A stretch of 12,423 bases of DNA from CAYYHA01 sp964471535 (lineage in GTDB: Bacteria; Myxococcota; Myxococcia; SLRQ01), in contig CAYYHA010000110.1 in assembly GCA_964471535.1 (NCBI GenBank), forward strand, positions 1 through 12,423, in the 5' to 3' direction. Under the pieces are notes generated by a model. It was not told where the DNA came from. It searched no databases and saw nothing but the letters and a program-made list of their open reading frames with translations. Position numbers and translations under genes: made by a program. Position 1 is the first letter of the stretch. Each line of letters begins with the position of its first letter. Below, one piece after another: positions 1 through 7,156 of the stretch.

Positions 1-1539
1 GGTCCGGTGGTGGCGCTGCAGGCGGACAACGAGGCGGCCCTCTTCTTTCGCACCGCTCCCTTCGACCAGGACTACGCGCCCGATGCCTTGAGCCTGTGGC
101 GGCGTTGGTTGGCGCAGCGCTACGGCGACGACATCTACGCTCTCAACGAGGCTCACGGGTCGGCTTGGCCCAGCTTCGCCGCCATTCGACCTCCGACCCG
201 CTTCGACGTGGTCGATCGCCGCGTGCTCGCTCGCCAGCTCGACTGGATCGCGTTCAAGGAGTGGACCATCGAGAACTTCGTGGGGGAGGTGGCGAGCACA
301 CTGAGGGAGGCCGGGCTCCGTGGGGTGCCCATCTACCACAACTTCGCGATGACCGACGGGGCGCCCCCACACAACCTGGCGGGCATGGAGCGCACGGTCG
401 ATCTCGTGGGCATCGACCTCTACCACCCCCGCTCGCAGCTGCACCTGGTCCGCGAGTCGGTGCTGAAGCTGGTGGGGACGAGCCGGCTTCCCTTCATCCC
501 CGAGTTGGGGATCGGAGCGCCGTGGTACATGCCCGCGCTCTCGGTCGCCGACTGCCGCACGCTGCTGCTCGCCTCGCTCGCCTATGGGGCGCGGGCCTTC
601 AACCTCTACATGCTCGTGGAGCGGGACCGCTGGTACGGCTCACCCATCTCCGCCCGAGGCAAGCCGCGAGACCACATTGCACGCTTCTACGAGCGCGTGC
701 ACGGCGCGCTCGCGCGCCTCGAGTTCCACCGTATGCGCCGCCTGCGCGCCGCGGCCTTGCTCACCGACCGGGCCATGGCCCGTCTGGCGGTGGCCTCCTC
801 TCCCTGGGATCCGCTGCCGGGCGGGCTGCTGCGCCTGTTGGGCCTCGAGGCGGACGGAATGGCCGGGGAGGCCCAGTGGGGCTATGGGCGCCCGGTGGCA
901 GTCGACGCCGCCCGCGCCGCCGGCGTGCTCAAGAGCGCGCTCTCCGCCGCTGCCATTCCCCACCTCTTCGCCGACACCAACGTGGAGGCCGATCGCCTCC
1001 AGGGCGTGCACCTCTACGCGATCGCTGCCGCGGGCTTCCTCTCGGAAGAGGCGCAGCGCCTCGTGCTCGCGCAGCTCGAGGCCGGGGACACGGTGGTCAT
1101 CGGCCCCGAGGTGCCGAAGGAGTTCGAAGCCGGCCGCGCCGGGCCACTGCTCCACGACGCGGTCCGAAGTACCCAGCGCGTCGACGCACCGCTGCCACAC
1201 CTCGTCCACCGGGTGGGGCGTGGGCGGCTGATCGAGGTGCCCGGCCTCCACGAGGCACCGCCCGATGCCGTGGCCTCGCTCCTCGACGGGCTCGCCACGC
1301 AGTTGGGGCTGCCCCGTGAGCCTCGGATAGAGGCGGGGGCCCGGGTCGATGCCAGTTGGCACGTCCACCCCGACGGCCATCGGGTGATCGGGCTGGTCAA
1401 CCGCAGTGAACGCGCGGTGGCTGCTGCCGGAGAACTCGAAGACCTTCAGCTGCGGGACCTGGCCAGCGGCGAGCGTTTCGATCACCGCTCTGTTCCCCTG
1501 GCTCCTGGCTCGGCGCGCCTCTTGGAGGTGCTCTCGTGA
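1..1539 (+). CDS. Beta-galactosidase-like glycoside hydrolase (GH35/GH42 type), 5'-truncated by window edge
   Basis: The frame is open from base 1, so the true start lies upstream; the GTG at base 7 is an internal codon. 512 residues are visible. The opening segment ALQADNE resembles the acid/base strand of GH35/GH42 beta-galactosidases (VENEYG/SNE type), making the Glu at bases 31-33 the likely proton donor. The YAPDALSLWRRWLAQRYG and LNEAHGSAWPSF stretches match the conserved helix after that Glu. FIPELG, with its Glu at 502-504, is the likely nucleophile strand. Visible residues of about 245-420 look like a GH42-type Rossmann-like middle domain (LSEEAQRLVLAQLEAGDTVV). The last ~70 residues look like a small beta domain. 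Expected role is hydrolysis of a beta-galactoside or related terminal sugar. Family assignment between GH35 and GH42 is uncertain, and the signal peptide, if any, is outside the window. The stop overlaps the next gene's GTG. Confidence 0.75.
   Translation, partial: GPVVALQADNEAALFFRTAPFDQDYAPDALSLWRRWLAQRYGDDIYALNEAHGSAWPSFAAIRPPTRFDVVDRRVLARQLDWIAFKEWTIENFVGEVASTLREAGLRGVPIYHNFAMTDGAPPHNLAGMERTVDLVGIDLYHPRSQLHLVRESVLKLVGTSRLPFIPELGIGAPWYMPALSVADCRTLLLASLAYGARAFNLYMLVERDRWYGSPISARGKPRDHIARFYERVHGALARLEFHRMRRLRAAALLTDRAMARLAVASSPWDPLPGGLLRLLGLEADGMAGEAQWGYGRPVAVDAARAAGVLKSALSAAAIPHLFADTNVEADRLQGVHLYAIAAAGFLSEEAQRLVLAQLEAGDTVVIGPEVPKEFEAGRAGPLLHDAVRSTQRVDAPLPHLVHRVGRGRLIEVPGLHEAPPDAVASLLDGLATQLGLPREPRIEAGARVDASWHVHPDGHRVIGLVNRSERAVAAAGELEDLQLRDLASGERFDHRSVPLAPGSARLLEVLS
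1524..1528 (+). promoter_or_regulatory. Shine-Dalgarno (GGAGG) for the GTG-start gene at 1536
   Basis: GGAGG lies inside the end of the glycosidase gene, 7 nt before GTG 1536-1538. Its spacing supports the GTG, which overlaps the upstream TGA, as the real start and suggests translational coupling. Confidence 0.65.
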
Positions 1540-2402
1540 TCGAATCGGACATCGAGGTCGTCTACCTCGAGGACGACCAGTTCCGCCGGCTCATCGAGCT
1601 GCTCGCGCCGCGGCAGCACGAGGCAGGCCCGATCCCGGAGACGAAGCTCTTGGTCATCGTCCACGAGGGCTCGAAGGTGCTCAAGGCGACGCTCTCGGGC
1701 AAGCGGCTCGTGCCCGCTGGCCTGCGCTTCGAAGGACCCGAGGATTTGCCGCGGATCCGGGAGCAGGTGGGCGCGACGGTGGCCCTCTCCATGACGCGGG
1801 ATGCGCTTTCCGAGGTGCTCTTCCGCGCGCAGGCCGAACTCGAACTCGACGCGCCCTTTCTCGAGCAGGCCCTCGTTCTGCTGCGCGCGACCCGTGCGGA
1901 GATCGGCACCCGGATCCACCTCGACCCCCCCGGCCCCTTTGCGGCGTTGGGAGTGCCCACCCCCGGCCTGCTGCGTCGCCTGCTCAAGTGGCTCCTCCCG
2001 CCCGGTCGGGTCGCCGTCTTCTACGCGATCGAGCAGCACAACGGAGAGCGGCGTGTCGCAGCAAGCCTGATTTGCCGGCAGGGCAAGCGGGGCGGGGTGG
2101 ATCTCATCACCACCGACGCCTACCTGGGCGACGAGGGCCTCGACGTCGACTGCTGGCGGGAGGATCTGACGCGGGTCGACGCCTGGATCACCGAGCACGT
2201 GGGTCGCATCCACCTGGCTTGCTACGGAGAGCTCAGCGCCCTCCTGGAGCTGGTGGCCAGTGGCCTCGACCTGGATCTCCTCGCACGGCTGGTGGAGGAG
2301 GGACGCGTGGTTCTCACCCACCGGCCCCTGTGGCTCCGGGTCCTCCTCTCCCCACGCTTCAGGCCGCTGCTTTCCGGATCGATGCGCCGGCTGATGGGGT
2401 GA
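1536..2402 (+). CDS. Hypothetical protein of unknown function, coupled to the glycosidase
   Basis: I do not recognise this 288-residue protein. It starts at GTG 1536, overlapping the upstream stop (GTGA), with GGAGG 7 nt upstream. There is no signal peptide and no clear membrane segment; one moderately hydrophobic stretch (LLRRLLKWLLPPGRVAVFYAI, roughly residues 149-169) is flanked by basic residues and is more likely buried. The first ~65 residues look alternating alpha/beta (IEVVYLEDDQFRRLIELL, then TKLLVIVHEG). The middle is acidic and helix-rich (LSEVLFRAQAELELDAPFLE). The C-terminus is Leu/Arg-rich. I see no catalytic or nucleotide-binding motif. Tight coupling to the glycosidase suggests a shared role, for instance an accessory or regulator acting in the cytoplasm, but that is inference from position only. 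Codon use looks like its neighbours, so the frame is credible as a gene. Confidence 0.7.
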   Translation: MIESDIEVVYLEDDQFRRLIELLAPRQHEAGPIPETKLLVIVHEGSKVLKATLSGKRLVPAGLRFEGPEDLPRIREQVGATVALSMTRDALSEVLFRAQAELELDAPFLEQALVLLRATRAEIGTRIHLDPPGPFAALGVPTPGLLRRLLKWLLPPGRVAVFYAIEQHNGERRVAASLICRQGKRGGVDLITTDAYLGDEGLDVDCWREDLTRVDAWITEHVGRIHLACYGELSALLELVASGLDLDLLARLVEEGRVVLTHRPLWLRVLLSPRFRPLLSGSMRRLMG

Positions 2403-2422
2403 CCGCATCCTCTTTCTCGAAT

Positions 2423-2427
2423 AGGAG
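2423..2427 (+). promoter_or_regulatory. Shine-Dalgarno (AGGAG) for the exported TldD-like gene
   Basis: AGGAG sits 10 nt before ATG 2438 and 25 nt before the next in-frame ATG (2453), favouring 2438 as the start. Confidence 0.55.
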
Positions 2428-2437
2428 CACGTCTTCG

Positions 2438-4186
2438 ATGGTTGCTTGGTCGATGCACGCGAGACACGCACTTGGCGGCGTCCTCGTCGCCGCGTCCCTA
2501 GCCCTGTGTCTGCCGGCGGCGGCGCGTCGGCCGGCTCCGGCCCAGGATCCACGCCGCGTGGTGCTCCAGGCGATGGAGGCCGAACTCGATCGCGCGGCAA
2601 AGGAGCTAAAAATCGGCGATCATCCGCCGCCCTACTTCGTTGGCTACCTCGTTCGGGAAACCGAGTCCATCGACCTGCAGGCCCGCTACGGCGCGATCTT
2701 CCGTGACGATCGCGACCGGCAGCGCTCCACCTACGTCGAGGTTCGGGTAGGCAGCTACGAGCTGGACAACAGCGGAAAGAAGGACGAGGGGTTCTTCGGG
2801 AGTGCGAGCCGAGCGACCTACATCTCCGACAAATCGGCCCCGCTGGAGAACGACGTCACCGCGCTGCGCGCCAGCCTCTGGCTCTCTACCGACGAGAAGT
2901 ACAAGGAGGCGCTCTCCGACTACCTGAAGAAACGGGGCGACCGGGTCTACGACCCCGAGGAGAAGCGGGCGCCGTCCTTCAGTCGGGAGACGCCGGTTCA
3001 CTACGTCGCGCCGAGGCAGCGCCTCGACTTCGACCGGGCACGCTGGCGCAGTGAGATCCGGCAGGCCAGTCAGGAGCTGACGCGCGCCCCAGAGATCTTC
3101 GACAACTTCATTCGGGTGGGGGCGGACAAGACGATCCGCTGGATCGCCAATACCGAGGGCACCCGGATCATCGACGAGGATCTGCTCTATTCCTTGCACA
3201 TCACGGCGGTCGCACGGGCGGAGGACGGGATGCTCCTGACCCACTCGCGCTCCTTCTACGGGCGGAGTCAGGACGACTTGCCCCATGGCCCGCGCCTCCG
3301 AGCCGAGGTCGACCGCCTCGAGCGGGAGCTGCTCGCCCTGCGGAAGGCTCCGGTGATGGATCCCTATACGGGTCCGGCCATCCTCGAGCCCGAGGCCACC
3401 GGCGTGCTCTTCCACGAGGCCATTGGCCATCGGCTCGAGGGCGAGCGGCAGGACGACGAGGAGAGCGGTCGCACCTTCAAGGGGCAGATCGGTGTGAAGG
3501 TCGTGCCCGAGTTCCTCTCCGTGTACGACGATCCCACCCTGCCTTCCTGGCAGGGCCGGCCACTCAACGGCTACTACAGCTATGACGACGAGGGCGTCGC
3601 GGCGCAGCGGGCAAAGCTCATCGAGCATGGAGTCCTGACCGGCTACCTGCTCTCCCGCAGTCCCGTGAAGGGTGTACCACCGAAGAGCAATGGCCACGGG
3701 CGTTCTCAGGGCACCCGCGACCCGATGGCGCGCATGGCCAACCTCATCGTGCGCGCGGACCCCAAGTCGCAGAAGGTCGTGGACCGCAGGACCCTCGAGA
3801 AACGGCTCCTCGAGGAGGCGCGCCGGCAGGGCAAGCGCTACGCGCTCATCATCGCCGACATCGCTGGCGGCGATACGAACACGTCGGGCTACGGGTACCA
3901 AGCGTTCCGAGGCAAGCCGACCCTGGTCTACCGCATCGACGTCGAGACAGGAGAGAAGCAACTCGTCCGGGGCGTGGAGCTGGTGGGCACACCGCTGACC
4001 GTGATCAACAAGATCGTCGCGGCCTCGAATGAGACCGACGTGTTCAACGGCTACTGCGGAGCGGAATCGGGCTACGTGCCCGTGTCCACCGTGGCGCCGG
4101 CAACTCTGATCACCGAGGTCGAGCTGCAGCGACAGCGCCGGGAGGCCGAGCGTCCGCCGGTGCTGCCACCACCCTGGGCCCACTGA
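2438..4186 (+). CDS. Exported TldD/PmbA-family metalloprotease
   Basis: 582 residues. Residues 1 to about 29 form a Sec signal peptide (basic n-region with HARH, core GGVLVAASLALCL, likely cleavage after PAAA), so the protein should act outside the cytoplasm. The metal site typical of TldD is intact: HEAIGH at residues 326-331 followed by LEGE, and near the C-terminus GYCGAESG, where Cys540 corresponds to the third zinc ligand of TldD. The flanking C-terminal segment VPVSTVAPATLI also fits. The N-terminal half (about 30-310) carries the family's substrate-cleft fold. E. coli TldD is shorter, cytosolic and pairs with PmbA (TldE); here there is a secretion signal and no partner gene in view, so it may belong to the exported solitary branch. 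Start chosen from the AGGAG spacing and the signal peptide. The open frame extends upstream to 1406, but that part overlaps two other genes and is not coding here. Confidence 0.9.
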   Translation: MVAWSMHARHALGGVLVAASLALCLPAAARRPAPAQDPRRVVLQAMEAELDRAAKELKIGDHPPPYFVGYLVRETESIDLQARYGAIFRDDRDRQRSTYVEVRVGSYELDNSGKKDEGFFGSASRATYISDKSAPLENDVTALRASLWLSTDEKYKEALSDYLKKRGDRVYDPEEKRAPSFSRETPVHYVAPRQRLDFDRARWRSEIRQASQELTRAPEIFDNFIRVGADKTIRWIANTEGTRIIDEDLLYSLHITAVARAEDGMLLTHSRSFYGRSQDDLPHGPRLRAEVDRLERELLALRKAPVMDPYTGPAILEPEATGVLFHEAIGHRLEGERQDDEESGRTFKGQIGVKVVPEFLSVYDDPTLPSWQGRPLNGYYSYDDEGVAAQRAKLIEHGVLTGYLLSRSPVKGVPPKSNGHGRSQGTRDPMARMANLIVRADPKSQKVVDRRTLEKRLLEEARRQGKRYALIIADIAGGDTNTSGYGYQAFRGKPTLVYRIDVETGEKQLVRGVELVGTPLTVINKIVAASNETDVFNGYCGAESGYVPVSTVAPATLITEVELQRQRREAERPPVLPPPWAH

Positions 4187-5075
4187 GATCGCCGCCAGAG
4201 TTTCGCACGCGTGTTGCCGGGGCGCCGCCGAAGACCTCTCGGGGAGCGAGGTGGCGTCGGTCCACCCATCCGTGCCAGCGCAGGTAGCGCACGAACTCCG
4301 CCTCGAAGGCGGGGAGGGACAGCCCCATCTCCGCTTCGAAGGCTCCGTCGAAGGAGCCGCCCCGCTGCATGCGGTCGAGGAGCCCGCGCACGGCGCCTGC
4401 CCCATAGCGCTCGACGAGAAAGGTGAAGGCCCAATGCGCCGCTGCGTACACCGCTTCGGCCTCCTTCTGATAAAGGGCGGGCGCCTCCCGGAGGGGATCG
4501 TGTCCGCTTCGGAGCATCCACTCGGTCAGGCGGGCCTCACTCATGCGCCGTCGGCCCTGCTGTGCCGTCCAGCTGGCCATCCCCTCGCGAAACCAGATGG
4601 GGATCTGTCGGTCGCGCCAGAGCCAATTCGATCGTGTCCCAGCCTGCTGGTACATCAGGCAATGGGTGAGCTCGTGGGTGAGCAGCTCGGCGAGGTTCCG
4701 CAGACCGCCCTCGAAGGGCCCGTAGGTTCGTGGCGACTGCAGGAAGATCTCGTCGTAGCGGGCCCACGCCCGCAGCCACGGATAGCCGATACGATGCACG
4801 GCCTCCTCGAGCGCGGCATGCGACGGATAGAGGCGCACGACCACCGGATCGGAAAAGTCACCCCAAGGGCGTACGCGTCGTGCCGCCTGCCGCAGCGCCT
4901 TCTCTACCTGTTGGGCGGCTTCGGTGTCCAATGCGAGATATTCGATCCGAAAGCGCGCGCCGGCTTCGCTGAAGCGTTGCACCTCGACCGTAGCGCCGGG
5001 ACCCGTCCCCCGGACGGGGGCGTGGATGCACGCAACCGCACCGGTCGCGAGCAGCAGCGCGGGAAGGAGGCGCAT
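4110..5075 (-). CDS. Predicted lipoprotein with gluzincin (peptidase MA-like) domain
   Basis: 321 residues from ATG 5075; an in-frame GTG at 5090 would add five residues, and neither has an ideal Shine-Dalgarno. I chose the ATG because it gives a compact signal peptide, MRLLPALLLATGAVAC, with a lipobox-like AVAC (Cys16), although Ala at -3 is less usual than Leu. A zinc peptidase site is complete: HELTH at residues 134-138 with a downstream Glu in WFREGMASW (Glu164), the usual peptidase MA-like arrangement. A second helix-rich stretch (about 200-265, with HWAFTFLVERYG and FEAEFVRYLRWHGW) is typical of that family. Likely a periplasmic or outer-membrane-anchored protease of unknown substrate. 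It follows the response regulator by 23 nt and looks like the last gene of its operon. Its last ~25 codons (Pro/Ala/Arg-rich) lie antisense to the end of the tldD-like gene. Confidence 0.82.
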   Translation of the reverse strand: MRLLPALLLATGAVACIHAPVRGTGPGATVEVQRFSEAGARFRIEYLALDTEAAQQVEKALRQAARRVRPWGDFSDPVVVRLYPSHAALEEAVHRIGYPWLRAWARYDEIFLQSPRTYGPFEGGLRNLAELLTHELTHCLMYQQAGTRSNWLWRDRQIPIWFREGMASWTAQQGRRRMSEARLTEWMLRSGHDPLREAPALYQKEAEAVYAAAHWAFTFLVERYGAGAVRGLLDRMQRGGSFDGAFEAEMGLSLPAFEAEFVRYLRWHGWVDRRHLAPREVFGGAPATRVRNSGGDLSGPRVVAAPADARPPGAVAAARPR

Positions 5076-5098
5076 GGACACCGTCGGCACCGGCCTCG

Positions 5099-5779
5099 CT
5101 AAAGGTCGATGAGGCCCTTGCGGATGCCCTCGGTCACCGCCTCCACCCGATTGGTCACGTCCAACTTCTGGTAGATGTGTTCCAGGTGTGTTCGGACGGT
5201 AGCCTTCGATACCTCGAGCACCTTTGCCGCCTCCGAGTTGGACAGGCCCTTGGCAATGAGCTGCAGGATCTCGATCTCCCGGTCGGTGAGCTGTACGGGC
5301 TCCTCCTCCAGTGCGTCCGGCGCCGGTCCGACCTGGCTGTCCTCAGGCGTCACGCGAAAGTGCCGGAGGAGGCGCCGGGCCAATGAGGGCTGGATGACAC
5401 TGCCACCCGCATGGACCTCCTTGATGGCCTCGACGATGCGATCGGCTTCCGTTCCCTTGAGCAGATAGCCGGAGGCGCCCGCCTTGATCGCATCGAGCAC
5501 GCGGTCCTCCTCATCGAAGATGGTGAAGATGAGGATCTCCATCGCCTCCCACCGCGACTTCACCCGACGGGTGACCTCGATGCCATCGATTCCCGGCAAC
5601 CCTAGGTCGAGCAGCAGGACCTCTGGCGCAGGGTCGAGTTCCTCCAGCATCTCGAGTGCGGTCTCGCCCGAGGGTGCCGTGCCCACAACCTCGATCTCCT
5701 CGGGGAAGGTGGAGAGAAGCTTGAGCTGGTTCTTGAGGATCTTTGGTTGATCCTCCACCACCATCACGCGAATGCTCAT
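5099..5779 (-). CDS. NarL/FixJ-family response regulator (receiver + LuxR HTH)
   Basis: 226 residues. The N-terminal receiver has the acidic pair Glu9/Asp10, phospho-acceptor Asp58 in LLLDLGLPG, switch residue Thr86 (IFTIFD) and Lys108 (YLLKG), so it should be phosphorylation-competent. A linker of about 40 residues, rich in Pro and Glu, joins it to a C-terminal GerE/LuxR-type helix-turn-helix (LTDREIEILQLIAKGLSN and SKATVRTHLEHIYQKL). It is expected to bind DNA as a dimer and control transcription. The start ATG overlaps the kinase stop by 4 nt (ATGA, 5776-5779), and a GGGGA lies about 6 nt upstream, so it is translationally coupled to its cognate kinase. Targets cannot be read from the sequence; the downstream lipoprotein peptidase gene and the local operon itself are candidates. 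Confidence 0.95.
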   Translation of the reverse strand: MSIRVMVVEDQPKILKNQLKLLSTFPEEIEVVGTAPSGETALEMLEELDPAPEVLLLDLGLPGIDGIEVTRRVKSRWEAMEILIFTIFDEEDRVLDAIKAGASGYLLKGTEADRIVEAIKEVHAGGSVIQPSLARRLLRHFRVTPEDSQVGPAPDALEEEPVQLTDREIEILQLIAKGLSNSEAAKVLEVSKATVRTHLEHIYQKLDVTNRVEAVTEGIRKGLIDL

Positions 5780-7101
5780 GGCAAGTCCCCCGATGTATCG
5801 ATCTTGAGGGTTACCGTCGTTCCTTCTCCCGGCGCACTCTGGATCTGGATTTGCCCGCCCACCTTCCGCGCACGCTCGCTCATGTTCGTCAGTCCGTAGT
5901 GGCTGCGGCGAGGGGCACGCGTGTCGAAGCCTTTGCCGTTGTCCTGGATCTCGAGCCGCAGGGTCGGTGCGTCCCATACGAGGCGAACCTGGGCCCGGCT
6001 GGCCTCTGCGTGACGGACGATGTTGGTCAGGCACTCCTGCAAAACCCGGAAGATGGTGAGCTGCCGCTCGCTGCCGAGGTCGGGGGGCCGACCTGTATGC
6101 TCGAAGTCGATGGGGATGTGCGCCCGCTGCTGCCATGTCTTGCAGTAGTCCTCGATCGCGGGCAAGAGTTCGAAGTCATCCCGCATCATGGAGATGTTGC
6201 GTCGAAGCTCGTCGATGCTCTCCTCTGCCGCTGACTTGAGCTCTCGGATCTCCTCCCGCAGCATCCGCCCTTTCTCGCCGGTCGTCGCTTGCTGCGAGAG
6301 GTTGTCTAGGAACTCGGCCTGAATGATCAGGGAGGAGAGGGTGGCTCCGAGCCCATCGTGGATCTCCCGGGCGAGTCGGTTGCGTTCTTCGATCACGGCC
6401 AGTTCCTTCAGCCCACGCTGCAGGCCCACGACCTCCTTGTGGTACGCCTTCTCCCGCTCGTTCAGGTAGACGATGACGTAGACGATGATGAAGTTGATCG
6501 CCGAGTACCAGAGGAGCACGAAGAGATCGAGCAGCGCCACTGAGTGGCCGTAGAGGAGCTGGTCGATCTTCGCCACGATGGGCAGCGTCAAGAGCGGCGG
6601 CAGGATGGCCAGCGGCTTGGGAAAGAGGATGACGAAGAGCGTGGTGAACATCAGCTGTGTCGCCAAGAGAGGCGACCCCAGCCCGCCGCTGGCGGCGATC
6701 ATGTACACCATGACGAGGAGGTCGAGGCACAGGGTCACGAAGGTGACCCACGGGCCCAGCTTCGGCCGGTCCAGTACCATGAAGTTGACCGTGCTGTAGC
6801 CGACCATCAGGAAGTAGACGGCGAAGGCCCAGAGCGAGCGGATTCCGAAGGCCTCCGACCAGCCGGGGATGGCGAGCACGCCCAGCCCGATGAAGAGGAA
6901 GGCGAGCCGCGCATAGAAGAGCGCGCGGGCGCGTACCCGGAAGCGCTCGCGTTCGAAGTGCAGGGCGGTGTCCTCGTCCACCGCGAGCCCACGGCTGCTG
7001 AGGTAGCGCCGGACGGCAGAGCCTCGCCGGTCGTCGTTGGGAGGGACCGCGGGCGGCTCGGCGAGGAGCGGTGCGTCGACCTCGCTTCGGGGCTGGGCCA
7101 T
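5776..7101 (-). CDS. NarX/DesK-like sensor histidine kinase (HisKA_3), integral membrane
   Basis: 441 residues. After an N-terminal Pro-rich cytosolic stretch (1-55) there are about five or six membrane segments (roughly 62-80, 88-108, 118-137, 143-160, 162-180, 190-212) with short loops, so the sensing part is within the membrane with no large periplasmic domain. A coiled linker (214-238, NEREKAYHKEVVGLQRGLKE) leads to the dimerisation helix ERNRLAREIHDGLGATLSS, phospho-acceptor His248. The ATPase domain shows an N box (ECLTNIVRHAEAS, 356-368), DNGKGF (387-392), YGLTNMSERA (402-411) and GEGTTV. This is the HPK7-type architecture that pairs with NarL-type regulators, encoded immediately downstream with an ATGA overlap. 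The signal is unknown. The ATG at 7101 has no obvious Shine-Dalgarno and abuts a small inverted repeat. Confidence 0.93.
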   Translation of the reverse strand: MAQPRSEVDAPLLAEPPAVPPNDDRRGSAVRRYLSSRGLAVDEDTALHFERERFRVRARALFYARLAFLFIGLGVLAIPGWSEAFGIRSLWAFAVYFLMVGYSTVNFMVLDRPKLGPWVTFVTLCLDLLVMVYMIAASGGLGSPLLATQLMFTTLFVILFPKPLAILPPLLTLPIVAKIDQLLYGHSVALLDLFVLLWYSAINFIIVYVIVYLNEREKAYHKEVVGLQRGLKELAVIEERNRLAREIHDGLGATLSSLIIQAEFLDNLSQQATTGEKGRMLREEIRELKSAAEESIDELRRNISMMRDDFELLPAIEDYCKTWQQRAHIPIDFEHTGRPPDLGSERQLTIFRVLQECLTNIVRHAEASRAQVRLVWDAPTLRLEIQDNGKGFDTRAPRRSHYGLTNMSERARKVGGQIQIQSAPGEGTTVTLKIDTSGDLP

Positions 7102-7120
7102 CTGCGGCAGTCTACCGCAG
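7102..7120 (-). promoter_or_regulatory. Small inverted repeat abutting the histidine kinase start
   Basis: CTGCGG and CCGCAG arms (6 bp) are separated by 7 nt and lie directly against the kinase ATG. It would occlude the ribosome-binding region if folded, or could be an operator half-site pair. It may also be chance in G+C-rich DNA. Confidence 0.25.
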
Positions 7121-7139
7121 GTGGGAGCCGGGTCCGCCA

Positions 7140-7156
7140 GGGGCCCTCAAGGCCCC
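7140..7156 (-). terminator. Stem-loop across the ligase stop codon (possible attenuator)
   Basis: On the minus strand, GGGGCC and GGCCCC arms (6 bp) enclose a 5-nt loop containing the TGA of the AMP-ligase gene. No U-run follows, so it is not a classical intrinsic terminator. It could reduce read-through from the PPK2/ligase pair into the kinase genes, or protect the upstream mRNA end. Confidence 0.3.

Noticed and set aside
1406..2437. In-frame upstream extension of the TldD-like frame, giving a 926-residue reading frame
   Set aside because: It overlaps the glycosidase and the 288-aa gene in another frame, is Arg/Pro/Ala-rich low-complexity translation typical of G+C-rich shadows, and the signal peptide with a Shine-Dalgarno sits at 2438.
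2438..2530. Lipobox in the TldD-like signal peptide (LALC)
   Set aside because: Leu at -1 does not fit the Gly/Ala/Ser required by lipoprotein signal peptidase; an ordinary Sec cleavage after AAA is more likely.
2606..4405. 599-residue antisense open frame opposite the TldD-like gene
   Set aside because: It is a complement of strongly supported coding sequence, has no recognisable motif or start context, and results from G/C third-position bias.
5780..6136. N-terminal extension of the response regulator to 345 residues
   Set aside because: The receiver domain starts normally at ATG 5779; the extension is antisense-like noise over the kinase ATPase domain.
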